Below are positions 1 through 6,133 of a DNA stretch of 6,535 bases, piece after piece; within the stretch, counting starts at the first letter, position 1; each line of letters opens with the position of its first letter. Both the position numbers and the translations under genes were made by a program. Under the pieces are notes generated by a model. That model had not been told where the DNA came from. It was given only the letters and a program-made list of their open reading frames with translations, and did no database searches. The DNA comes from Clostridia bacterium (GTDB lineage: Bacteria; Bacillota; Clostridia; Christensenellales; DTU072), in contig JAQVME010000012.1 in NCBI GenBank assembly GCA_028703745.1, positions 9,082 to 15,616 of the forward strand, given 5' to 3'.

Positions 1-888
1 ATATTATCTAAAAACGGAGCCAAAGGGTATCTAACACTCGTACGCGTGGGCGGCTCCGTGGGGATAAAGGTCGTTGTCGATTGCAAGGACAAGGAAATGA
101 CGCTAGCGCTAAGAATCGGCGCGGGAGGACTGATAATCCGGAAGCTGGATGCGGCAAAAACGGAGTTCGAGCTACATGAAGATATTGATTTCAAAAGCTC
201 GGACGAAATCTCCTGTGTGGTGCTTTGCGGAAATGAAATCTACGCCGAGGGGGGCGTAAGAGGAAGGATACAGCTTCGGGAGATAACCGATGCATTAAAG
301 AATGAAGAAAAGCCACTAATGAAAGATGGCTATGTGCAAGAAGGTAATATAAAAGCCCAAAACAAGGAGGTTAATTATGGAAACGCAAACAAAAAAGACA
401 GATTTTCTCAGCAAAATCAAACAACTTTGGCAGAGAATAGTGTTGAAAATTCGGCAGTTTTTCAAAGCGCCAAAGAAAGATTAAAGACCGGAGATGAAAC
501 GCAAGTAAAAAGCAAGGAGCAAATTCGACCCATTCCTGACTTCAAGAGTATGCCTGACGCCAGAAGCTTTTATTTTTCTGTCAAGGACAGGCTTGACGAG
601 CTTTTTGTGATGTATCCACGCGAGGAAACATTGGAAAAAATCATACCTTCCTCGAAATGGGTAAAAATCAACTATGACAAAGAGGATTATTACGTGGCGG
701 GGGTGCTTGTCGAAGAGGACGCTGTGACGCACATTGCTTACGGAGTGCCCGGCTATGAAGGCAAAACCCCGCCGAAGGAAACCGAATGCATATGTGACTG
801 GCTACCGGTAAAGAATATGCCAAAATTTCAAGGCTACTGGCTCATATTTCAAAGCGCCGATACAGGAGAGATTTTGCCCAAAGACTGA
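1..888 (+). CDS. Two-domain protein of unknown function, 5' end missing
   Basis: The frame is open from base 1 to the TGA at 886-888 (295 codons visible), so the true start lies left of the window. A GTG at 46 is in frame, but the reading frame and a plausible beta-rich domain continue upstream of it, so I do not take it as the start. Counting from base 1, residues 1-95 form a compact domain beginning LSKNGAKGYLTLVRVGG. Residues 100-175 are a polar, Asn/Gln/Lys-rich linker. Residues 180-295 form a second domain with FYFSVKDRLDELF, SSKWVKINYDKEDYYVAG, AYGVPG and GYWLIFQSADTGE. From memory, the C-terminal pattern (SKWVKV..., YYVVGL..., YGVPG..., GYW..FQDA.TGE) recurs at the ends of uncharacterised Clostridia proteins, but I cannot name a family with certainty. 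There is no signal peptide or membrane segment in the visible part. No clear terminator follows; the next promoter starts about 30 bp downstream. Gene reality is well supported, function is unknown. Confidence 0.8.
   Translation: MLSKNGAKGYLTLVRVGGSVGIKVVVDCKDKEMTLALRIGAGGLIIRKLDAAKTEFELHEDIDFKSSDEISCVVLCGNEIYAEGGVRGRIQLREITDALKNEEKPLMKDGYVQEGNIKAQNKEVNYGNANKKDRFSQQNQTTLAENSVENSAVFQSAKERLKTGDETQVKSKEQIRPIPDFKSMPDARSFYFSVKDRLDELFVMYPREETLEKIIPSSKWVKINYDKEDYYVAGVLVEEDAVTHIAYGVPGYEGKTPPKETECICDWLPVKNMPKFQGYWLIFQSADTGEILPKD
364..484 (+). CDS. Candidate nested small ORF with strong ribosome-binding site, cationic amphipathic peptide
   Basis: Inside the linker of the upstream gene, in the +1 frame, a textbook ribosome-binding site AAGGAGG (364-370) is followed after 6 nt by ATG (377-379). 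The frame runs 35 codons to TAA (482-484); coordinates here include the ribosome-binding site. The peptide starts METQTKKTDF and has hydrophobic residues at 10, 11, 14, 17, 18, 21, 22, 25, 28 and 29, with Lys/Arg/Gln between them. This is the spacing of a basic amphipathic helix. Seen: the site, the frame and the amphipathic pattern. Inferred: that it is translated. It could be a membrane-active or regulatory peptide. It could also be a chance frame behind a purine-rich Lys-Glu stretch of the host gene, or a sign that the host gene is really two genes joined by a frameshift. Confidence 0.35.
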
Positions 889-916
889 GCTTTTTTGATT
901 AATCTAAATCATATGG

Positions 917-945
917 TTGCTATCAAATAGTTTTTATTATATACT
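917..945 (+). promoter_or_regulatory. Putative sigma-A promoter of the symporter/ECF operon
   Basis: A -35 candidate TTGCTA (917-922) and a -10 candidate TATACT (940-945) are separated by 17 bp. The -10 matches TATAAT at 5 of 6 positions and the -35 matches TTGACA at 4 of 6. Transcription would begin near 952, giving a leader of about 25 nt with the ribosome-binding site at 966-970. This placement agrees with the ATG at 977 and argues against the in-frame TTG at 917, which would lie within the -35 element. Confidence 0.5.
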
Positions 946-965
946 GGAAAGAATTATTGAGGTAC

Positions 966-970
966 GGAGG
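966..970 (+). promoter_or_regulatory. Ribosome-binding site that fixes the symporter start
   Basis: GGAGG lies 6 nt upstream of the ATG at 977. The same frame stays open upstream to a TTG at 917, but that codon has no Shine-Dalgarno site, and the 20 extra residues are not typical of the symporter N-terminus. Confidence 0.8.
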
Positions 971-976
971 CAACCA

Positions 977-2542
977 ATGAACAGTTTGTTATATTCATTC
1001 GCAGGGGCTGCGCATTCAAAGCTGGCTCCCACGCTTATGTTGATCATTTACATAGCCATGATGGTGGTTATTGCTTTCTACAGCCGCAAAAAGAGCCGCA
1101 CGCTTTCAAGCTATTTCCTTGGCGACAGGGGTATAGGCGGCTGGATGGCGGCTTTTTCTTATGGTACCACGTATTTTTCAGCTGTCGTCTTTGTGGGCTA
1201 CGCCGGAAAGTTCGGCATGAGTATGGGTTTGTCCGCAATTTGGATCGGCATAGCAAACGCCTTTTTCGGTTCGCTGTTTGCTTGGTGGGTGCTTGCAAAG
1301 CGCACCAGAAAAATGACGCGTGTGCTTAACACCAGAACCATGCCCGAGTTTTTTGAAAAAAGGTATAACAACAAATACATAAAACTTGTTTCTTCAATCA
1401 TTATTTTTATTTTTCTTATTCCGTACTCCACTTCCGTATATCAGGGACTGGGTTATTTGTTTGAAAGGATATTCGGTATAGATTTTTATTGGTGCATAGC
1501 CATTATGGCTTTGATGACGGCGTTGTATTTGTTCTTCGGCGGCTACTTTGCCACAGTCCTATCTGATTTCATTCAGGGCATCATAATGGTCGGCGGAGTC
1601 ATAGTAATGCTGATACTAATGATGCGCGCTCCGGAGGTCAACGGCGCGGAGGGTTTGCGCACGCTTTCGGATATCGGGTACGGCTTTTTCCCCGGCTTCA
1701 ACGCCGCCAGCGGAAAACTCATAGATTCTGCCGGCTTCAACCTCATAATAATTATTCTGCTGACTTCCTTCGGCATCTGGGCGATGCCGCAGTCTGTGCA
1801 CAAATTCTATACCATAAAGAACAATGCCGCCATAAGGAAGGGCGCCGTAATCAGTACGGTCTTTGCTCTGATTATAGGCGGCGGCGCGTATTTCAACGGC
1901 GGGTTCTCCAGACTGTTTTTCCCGGGGGGCTTTCCCGCAGGCGGCGCAGACGCGGTAGTGCCGGAAATGCTTCTCCGCGCCAACTTCTCAGGAGCTATGC
2001 TCGGACTGATTATGGTGCTTCTACTATCGGCAAGTATGTCCACGCTTTCGTCTTTGGCGCTCAGCGGATCCTCGGCGCTTGTCATTGACGGCTACAAAGG
2101 TTACGTAGACAAAAAGGCAAGTGAAAACAAAATAAAAGGCATTTTGAGAGTGGTATGCCTGATTTTCGTTATCGTCAGCGCGCTGCTTGCGGCGCTCAAG
2201 ATAGACGCTATCGTCACACTCATGTCCATAAGCTGGGGCTGCCTTGCCGGCTGCTTCATAGGACCTTTCATTTACGGACTGTACAGCCGCAAGATTACCT
2301 CCGCCGCCGCAATGGTATCAATCATTAGCGGCGTGACGATTACTGTCATTATGACGGTGGTATTCGGACTTATCGCCGGGGCGACGGGCTTTGGCGGCGT
2401 CATAAAAGCCGGCATACAAAGAGCTCCGCTGACAGGAGTTATTTGTATGATATTCTCGATGATAATAACACCCGTCGTAAGCATATTTACAAAGAAGCCC
2501 GACAAGGAGCATCTTGACCGCTGCTTCAGCGAAGCGGAATAG
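977..2542 (+). CDS. Sodium:solute symporter (SSS/SLC5 family), substrate unknown
   Basis: A 521-residue integral membrane protein with about 13 hydrophobic segments, the usual size and layout of the SSS family (PutP, PanF, SGLT). Family members import a solute by coupling to sodium entry across the cytoplasmic membrane. Visible signatures: SYFLGDRGIGGW (45-56) and AFSYGTTYFSAVVFVGYAGK (59-78) in the first helices; PEFFEKRY (123-130); GGYFATVLSDFIQG (188-201), matching the family's GG...SD.IQG signature; and SASMSTLSS (351-359). The Ser355-Thr356 pair in that last motif corresponds to the MST segment that forms the Na2 sodium site in PutP. The C-terminus is short and charged. The ATG at 977 is chosen for its GGAGG site. 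The gene leads an operon with the ECF S component 21 nt downstream, which suggests nutrient or vitamin uptake. Sequence alone does not settle whether the substrate is an amino acid, pantothenate, a sugar or something else. Confidence 0.93.
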   Translation: MNSLLYSFAGAAHSKLAPTLMLIIYIAMMVVIAFYSRKKSRTLSSYFLGDRGIGGWMAAFSYGTTYFSAVVFVGYAGKFGMSMGLSAIWIGIANAFFGSLFAWWVLAKRTRKMTRVLNTRTMPEFFEKRYNNKYIKLVSSIIIFIFLIPYSTSVYQGLGYLFERIFGIDFYWCIAIMALMTALYLFFGGYFATVLSDFIQGIIMVGGVIVMLILMMRAPEVNGAEGLRTLSDIGYGFFPGFNAASGKLIDSAGFNLIIIILLTSFGIWAMPQSVHKFYTIKNNAAIRKGAVISTVFALIIGGGAYFNGGFSRLFFPGGFPAGGADAVVPEMLLRANFSGAMLGLIMVLLLSASMSTLSSLALSGSSALVIDGYKGYVDKKASENKIKGILRVVCLIFVIVSALLAALKIDAIVTLMSISWGCLAGCFIGPFIYGLYSRKITSAAAMVSIISGVTITVIMTVVFGLIAGATGFGGVIKAGIQRAPLTGVICMIFSMIITPVVSIFTKKPDKEHLDRCFSEAE

Positions 2543-2563
2543 AATTTTAGCAAGGAGAAATTT

Positions 2564-3088
2564 ATGAACAGAACTCAGCTAATTGCTTTCAGTTCCGTCT
2601 TCACTGCTCTCGTAGCGGTGGTGACTATTGTTCTGCCCATACCTTTGCCGAAAACCGAAGGCTTTTTGAATTTCGGAGACGCCGTCATATTCGTTACGGG
2701 CATATTCTTTGGTCCCTTCGCAGGACTCATAGCCGGCGGCATAGGCTCGGCGGCGGCGGATCTCATTCTCGGATACACCATTTGGGCGCCGTTCACGCTC
2801 CTTATAAAAGGCGCAGAGGGCTTCGTAGTAGGGCTTACCGCTAGGCTACTCATAAAAGTACTGCCGTCAAAGCTAAAATTCATAGCTTACTTTATCTCTA
2901 TGCTTTTTGCCTCAATTATTATGATAGCCGGATATTTCTTCGCCACGGCAATTTTGTATGGCTTCCCCGTTGCGGCTATCGGCATCATCGAAAGTATGAT
3001 ACAAGCCGGCGCTTCGATTGCCATAGCTTTCGTACTCTTAGGCGTGTCAAAAACCGTGATGTACGCCATAGAAAAAAGAAGGCGCTAA
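2564..3088 (+). CDS. ECF transporter S component (substrate-binding membrane subunit), HmpT-like
   Basis: A 174-residue, very hydrophobic protein with about five or six membrane segments. The motifs are typical of the S components formerly called DUF1393 (ECF-ribofla_trS type, including the predicted hydroxymethylpyrimidine transporter HmpT): GFLNFGDAVIF (33-43), the Gly/Ala-rich GPFAGLIAGGIGSAAADLIL (50-69) and TLLIKGAEGFVVG (78-90). S components bind a vitamin or precursor and work with the EcfA/EcfA'/EcfT energising module. No ATPase or T subunit is encoded here, so this one would use a shared module elsewhere in the genome (group II arrangement). The start is supported by AAGGAG (2552-2557) 6 nt before the ATG. 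It lies 21 nt behind the symporter and is surely co-transcribed. A thiamine-precursor substrate is only a possibility; I see no riboswitch upstream to support it. Confidence 0.88.
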   Translation: MNRTQLIAFSSVFTALVAVVTIVLPIPLPKTEGFLNFGDAVIFVTGIFFGPFAGLIAGGIGSAAADLILGYTIWAPFTLLIKGAEGFVVGLTARLLIKVLPSKLKFIAYFISMLFASIIMIAGYFFATAILYGFPVAAIGIIESMIQAGASIAIAFVLLGVSKTVMYAIEKRRR

Positions 3089-3121
3089 GCATCCTTCCCA
3101 CCATTTCAATATTAATAAACT

Positions 3122-3159
3122 AAAAAGCGGGTTATCTCGAGTCAAATCGAAATAACCCG
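3122..3159 (-). terminator. Intrinsic terminator between convergent genes
   Basis: The arms 3128-3140 (CGGGTTATCTCGA) and 3147-3159 (TCGAAATAACCCG) pair over 13 positions with one mismatch, around a 6-nt loop. Read on the minus strand, the stem is followed by CTTTTT, so it is a good terminator for the esterase operon, whose stop codon is about 20 nt upstream. On the plus strand the hairpin lies about 39 nt past the ECF gene but is followed by few T residues. It may act in both directions, more weakly on plus. Confidence 0.85.
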
Positions 3160-3178
3160 TTGGTATATACTGCAGATG

Positions 3179-4081
3179 TTACTTTATGAGTGTTTTGAAA
3201 AAATCCGTCATTTCTTTGTTTGTAATAACCGATTCTTCATATTCGGGATAGATGACCTGATAAACGTGCGTCAGCTTGTTCTTTGTGGCGCTGTCCCACA
3301 GCCTGAGCTTGTAGGGCTGTTTGTGCTCGTCAAGGAATTTTGCCATTTTTCTCGTCTGGCTTTTTATGAAATCCTTTTCGGAACTCGAGAGAAACACCGG
3401 CGGCAGAGCGCCGTTATAGACTGCCGAAAACTGAAGATAGGGCAACCATTCTGACTTTCTGAATTCTTTTCCGAGAAAATATTTGCCATAAGCTTTTATG
3501 ACGGGATTGCGCAGCTTGAGCAGAAAATTGAATTCGAAAGCGCCGCAGATGAGTCCGCCGCCTCGCGGCTTTATGTCGGTACGCAGCTGCCATTTTTCGG
3601 CAAGCTCTGTGTTGGATTCAAGCGCCAGCGTCAGGCTGGCAAGGTGTCCTCCGGCAGAATCTCCCACAATAAATACGTTTGATATGTCGGCAAAATAATC
3701 GTCGTGACGTCTTTCTAGCCAGTTGAGAGCGGCGTATACGTCCTGTAGCTGCGCGGGGAAGCGCGCCTCTTGTATCAAGCGGTAATTTATGTTGACTACC
3801 GTGAAGCCGTCAAGAGCTATGCGCATGCCCATAAATTTGTCTAGCTCCTTGTTGCCGTATGTCCAGCCTCCGCCGTGTATAACAAAAATAACGGGAAGGG
3901 GCGCGGAGGTGCCTTGGGGATAATAAACGTCGAGCAGATGCGCGGCGTTGTCGTCATTTACATACTGAATATCGCTTATGACGGTGACACCCTCGGGCGG
4001 CGATTGCAAAGCCATTCTTTGAAAGTCTTTTTTCTCGATGAACTTCCAGTATTTATGTATTAATTTGCTTCCTAGATTCAT
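3179..4081 (-). CDS. Alpha/beta-hydrolase esterase (HSL/acetyl-esterase type)
   Basis: A 300-residue protein without signal peptide, hence cytoplasmic. The hormone-sensitive-lipase-like hydrolase pattern is complete: oxyanion-hole motif HGGGW (69-73), nucleophile elbow GDSAGGH (140-146) with Ser142, acid Asp237 in SSSEKDF (232-238), and histidine His272 in LTHVYQV (270-276). NYR (99-101) and FPAQLQD (108-114) are further family landmarks. Such enzymes hydrolyse short-chain acyl esters, and some deacetylate sugars; the substrate here is unknown. The ATG at 4081 has GGAGGT on the minus strand (4092-4097), 10 nt upstream. It is the second gene of an operon with the CDF transporter, whose stop codon is 18 nt away, so the ribosome-binding site sits directly behind that stop. 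The pairing with a metal exporter has no obvious functional reason. Confidence 0.92.
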   Translation of the reverse strand: MNLGSKLIHKYWKFIEKKDFQRMALQSPPEGVTVISDIQYVNDDNAAHLLDVYYPQGTSAPLPVIFVIHGGGWTYGNKELDKFMGMRIALDGFTVVNINYRLIQEARFPAQLQDVYAALNWLERRHDDYFADISNVFIVGDSAGGHLASLTLALESNTELAEKWQLRTDIKPRGGGLICGAFEFNFLLKLRNPVIKAYGKYFLGKEFRKSEWLPYLQFSAVYNGALPPVFLSSSEKDFIKSQTRKMAKFLDEHKQPYKLRLWDSATKNKLTHVYQVIYPEYEESVITNKEMTDFFKTLIK

Positions 4082-4099
4082 TTAATTTTTTACCTCCAA

Positions 4100-5188
4100 T
4101 TATTGATAATCAATTATGCATTCAAAGCAGAATTCTCCGAAATCAAGTTTTTTTAATTCGGCGAGTATATGTTCCTCGTCAATGTCCAGTTCGAAAGGAA
4201 TGACGATGTCGATAAAAATAGTTTTGAGCGTTTTGTCGACGCGGAAATCGTGAAAGCCTAGAGCCGGATTCAGCTCTTGCAACTTTTTTCTGAAGGCAAG
4301 TTTGTAGCTGCGGCTGACCTTGTCGTCCATGTCTACGGGGTCGATGTGTACTACAAGGTCAATGTTGAATTCCGAAAGCACGTTCCTTTCTATTTCGTCG
4401 ATAATCCTGTGCGCGTCATTGAGTGACAGCGACGAGGGCACCTCCGCGTGCACGCTGGCTATCGAACGGTTGGGTCCGTAATCGTGTAGCATCAGGTCGT
4501 GGGCGCCAATGATATTCGGCTGGGTCATAATGAACGACATAATCTTTGAGTTGAGAAATCTGTCGCTTCTGCCTCCGATGATAGTGTCCATGGTGCTTTT
4601 TACGAGCCTGATACCGTTTATGAAAATCAGCGCGGCAATAGACAGAGCAAAGATGGCGTCAAGAGGCACAGCGGTAAACCGCGAGACGGCAAAGGACACC
4701 AAAGTAACGGAAGAGATAAGCACGTCTTGAAAGCTGTCAATCTCAGAAGCGCGCAAGGTCGGCGATGCCAAACTTTTGTTAGAAATATGATAAAAAATCC
4801 CCATGCCAAGCTTTATTACTATGCCTGCGGCAATGACGGCGAAGAACGGCCAGGAAAAAGTTACAGGCAGGGGAGATATGATCCGTTTCACCGAAGTGAT
4901 GACAAACTCAATTGCAATTACGATAATAATGATGGCTATGGCGAAGCTGACGACGTATTCCAGCCTTCCGTGCCCGTAGGGGTGCTGCTTGTCGGCCTTC
5001 TTTCCGCTGATAAGAAAAGAAACGGCAACGGCAGAGGTGCTAAGCACATCTCCGAGATTGTTTACGGCATCGGTTTGTATAGCAATACTACCGCTAAGCA
5101 TACCTATAATAATTTTTGTGACGGCAAGCAGAAGGTTGCAGAACGTGCCTGCAACGCCTATTAAAAAGCCTTTTCTAGCTCTTGTCAT
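4100..5188 (-). CDS. Cation diffusion facilitator (CDF) divalent-metal efflux transporter
   Basis: A 362-residue protein with six membrane helices (about residues 8-205), then a cytoplasmic metal-binding domain. CDF proteins exchange cytoplasmic Zn, Mn, Fe or similar divalent metal for protons. Signatures: SGSIAIQTDAVNNLGDVLS (32-50) in helix 2, HPYGHGR (69-75) between helices 2 and 3, RASEIDSFQDVLISS (146-160) in helix 5. The transport site would be Asn43 and Asp47 with Asp151 and Asp155. The N-D/D-D set differs from the His-containing set of zinc exporters and, as I recall, resembles manganese exporters such as MntE, so manganese is a reasonable guess. The cytoplasmic domain carries His230, His235, His247, His260, His281 and Asp283. 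About 75 further residues (288-362) form an extension absent from short CDFs. The start is the ATG at 5188, behind AAGGAGA; the in-frame ATG at 5218 has no ribosome-binding site. Confidence 0.93.
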   Translation of the reverse strand: MTRARKGFLIGVAGTFCNLLLAVTKIIIGMLSGSIAIQTDAVNNLGDVLSTSAVAVSFLISGKKADKQHPYGHGRLEYVVSFAIAIIIIVIAIEFVITSVKRIISPLPVTFSWPFFAVIAAGIVIKLGMGIFYHISNKSLASPTLRASEIDSFQDVLISSVTLVSFAVSRFTAVPLDAIFALSIAALIFINGIRLVKSTMDTIIGGRSDRFLNSKIMSFIMTQPNIIGAHDLMLHDYGPNRSIASVHAEVPSSLSLNDAHRIIDEIERNVLSEFNIDLVVHIDPVDMDDKVSRSYKLAFRKKLQELNPALGFHDFRVDKTLKTIFIDIVIPFELDIDEEHILAELKKLDFGEFCFECIIDYQ

Positions 5189-5211
5189 GATTCTCCTTTT
5201 TTCGTTATAAT
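5182..5211 (+). promoter_or_regulatory. Putative promoter of the lipoprotein gene
   Basis: TTGTCA (5182-5187) and a perfect TATAAT (5206-5211) are separated by 18 bp. They predict a start near 5218 and a leader of about 20 nt before the ATG at 5239. The -35 hexamer contains part of the start codon of the divergent CDF gene and the spacer contains that gene's ribosome-binding site, so the two transcription units overlap at their 5' ends. Confidence 0.6.
5192..5198 (-). promoter_or_regulatory. Ribosome-binding site that decides the CDF start
   Basis: AAGGAGA on the minus strand is followed closely by the ATG at 5188. Codons upstream to the ATG at 5218 are in frame, but the sequence ahead of 5218 is AT-rich with no Shine-Dalgarno match. 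The shorter 362-residue product is therefore preferred over a 372-residue form. Confidence 0.7.
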
Positions 5212-5212
5212 G

Positions 5213-5244
5213 CCGCATATTTCGACATAGTTATTATTATGCGG
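5213..5244. repeat. Inverted repeat across the lipoprotein start codon
   Basis: CCGCATA (5213-5219) and TATGCGG (5238-5244) are 7-bp inverted arms separated by 18 bp. The right arm contains the ATG of the lipoprotein gene. The arms could be an operator half-site pair or an RNA stem hiding the start codon, but most of the left arm lies upstream of the predicted transcription start. Seven bases can match by chance, so this is weak. Confidence 0.25.
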
Positions 5245-5844
5245 AAAATAATACTTATATTGTTTCTTACTTGTTTTGTTTTTGTCGTTTACGGGTGCAA
5301 ACCCGCCATGCCCTCCGGACTATACGCCTATGTGGAGTTGCTTGAGCGCACAAAGCTGCGTGGGCTTACCACAGATTTTTTCGTTGAGGTCACCTTGCTG
5401 AAGCAACATTCGCGCGAGTTGTGCCGGCTTACGCTCATTCCGTCAAGGCTTGGCTATGAGAACATAACGGTAGGTTACGAGTACGGCGAAGCCAAGGGCG
5501 CTTTTCAGAAGGACGCCACTTCACTTGAGTATACCGCCGAAGTTGATTATTGCAAGACGCACAGCTCTATTACATTAATAACGGAAAGGCGGGAAACTGT
5601 ACCGCTAATTCCGGTAGCCCAAACTCCCGTTGACGAGCTACTGTCGAAGGCTTACGGTCACTTCGAAGAGAGAATCCGCGCGAATATTTCGCAGAAGAAA
5701 TTCCTTCAACGTATCCAAATAAAAATCCTTGCAGACATGCACGCAAACGCTTTTTTTTATGTAGGGTTCATTGGCAATGACGACTATTACGCGGCTGTTT
5801 TTGATACCGTTTCTCTCGAACTCATCGCGGATTATTATAAATGA
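5239..5844 (+). CDS. Small lipoprotein of unknown function
   Basis: A 201-residue protein with a lipoprotein signal: MRK, a hydrophobic run (4-18), then the lipobox VYGC with Cys20 as the expected lipidated residue. The mature part of about 182 residues would be anchored on the outer face of the cytoplasmic membrane. It appears to be alternating beta strands and charged turns (residues 30-125), then a Lys/Arg/Gln-rich probable helix with ERIRANISQKKFLQRIQIKI (144-163), and ends HANAFFYVGFIGNDDYYAAV (168-187) plus a strand. I recognise no family, enzyme motif or ligand-binding pattern. The ATG at 5239 is the only sensible start because it supplies the signal peptide, although no clear Shine-Dalgarno site precedes it. 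Transcription is probably from 5182-5211. No convincing plus-strand terminator follows; the array's hairpins lie downstream in the opposite orientation. Confidence 0.8.
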   Translation: MRKIILILFLTCFVFVVYGCKPAMPSGLYAYVELLERTKLRGLTTDFFVEVTLLKQHSRELCRLTLIPSRLGYENITVGYEYGEAKGAFQKDATSLEYTAEVDYCKTHSSITLITERRETVPLIPVAQTPVDELLSKAYGHFEERIRANISQKKFLQRIQIKILADMHANAFFYVGFIGNDDYYAAVFDTVSLELIADYYK

Positions 5845-5948
5845 TTATAGCACAATAAGCTATCTTTTTGCAATATCTTGATTTAGTAAAGGGTTTGCCA
5901 AACAAACCATTGTTAATAATAGGCTATTTATAATACAAACATCTTATT

Positions 5949-5975
5949 AAAAAGACACCCGAAACAGGTGTCTTT
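5949..5975 (-). terminator. Third, distal copy of the tRNA-Leu terminator
   Basis: The 9-bp stem (5951-5959 with 5967-5975) is unchanged, but the loop reads CGAAACA instead of CGCAAGA on the plus strand. On the minus strand it is followed by TTTTTAATAAG, the T run passing into AT-rich DNA. It may be the original terminator of the tRNA gene. Confidence 0.85.
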
Positions 5976-6003
5976 GTGTGTATGGTGCCGAAAGTGGGAC
6001 TTG
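5949..6003 (-). repeat. Partial distal repeat unit 3: tRNA-Leu 3' fragment plus terminator
   Basis: It contains only the tRNA 3' fragment (6003-5983) and the terminator hairpin. Similarity stops at 5949, directly after the run of T residues on the minus strand. The array thus ends at the same element that would originally have followed the tRNA gene, as expected if units were inserted between tRNA and terminator. Confidence 0.9.
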
Positions 6004-6091
6004 CTCTGCTTGAATGCCTGCTGTTTCCTTGTAAGAATCATCCCTAACATACATCTCATTCGCATTGCCGTTATTCTGCGCTATCACGCCG

Positions 6092-6133
6092 GGGCGTGGT
6101 CGACAGTCCACCGGACTGTCGCCTTGCACGCCC
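6092..6133. repeat. Long two-part palindrome in repeat unit 2
   Basis: Inner arms CGACAGTCC (6101-6109) and GGACTGTCG (6113-6121) pair over 9 bp around a 3-nt loop. Outer arms GGGCGTG (6092-6098) and CACGCCC (6127-6133) add 7 bp across an asymmetric 2/5-nt internal loop. The left outer arm can alternatively pair with the neighbouring CACGCC (6085-6090), giving a competing hairpin. This is the GC-richest part of the unit. Confidence 0.88.

Noticed and set aside
866..897. Terminator at the end of the first gene (AAAG...CTTTTTT)
   Set aside because: The possible stem has only four weak pairs and overlaps the stop codon, so it is insufficient to call.
917..976. TTG at 917 as the start of the symporter
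   Set aside because: It lies in the predicted -35 element with no Shine-Dalgarno site, whereas the ATG at 977 has GGAGG 6 nt upstream.
889..976. A riboswitch or attenuator ahead of the transport operon
   Set aside because: The predicted leader is only about 25 nt, and the 88-bp gap shows no conserved aptamer or hairpin plus T run.
4727..5164. Plus-strand frame of 145 codons antisense to the CDF gene
   Set aside because: It lies wholly within a well-supported CDF gene on the other strand, has a low-complexity polar composition, and has no ribosome-binding site. It is a shadow frame.
5189..5218. ATG at 5218 as the start of the CDF gene
   Set aside because: There is no ribosome-binding site upstream of it, while the ATG at 5188 follows AAGGAGA.
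5892..5908. Hairpin GGTTTG-CCAAA-CAAACC as a terminator for the lipoprotein gene
   Set aside because: The stem is only 6 bp and A/T-leaning, with no T run behind it on either strand.
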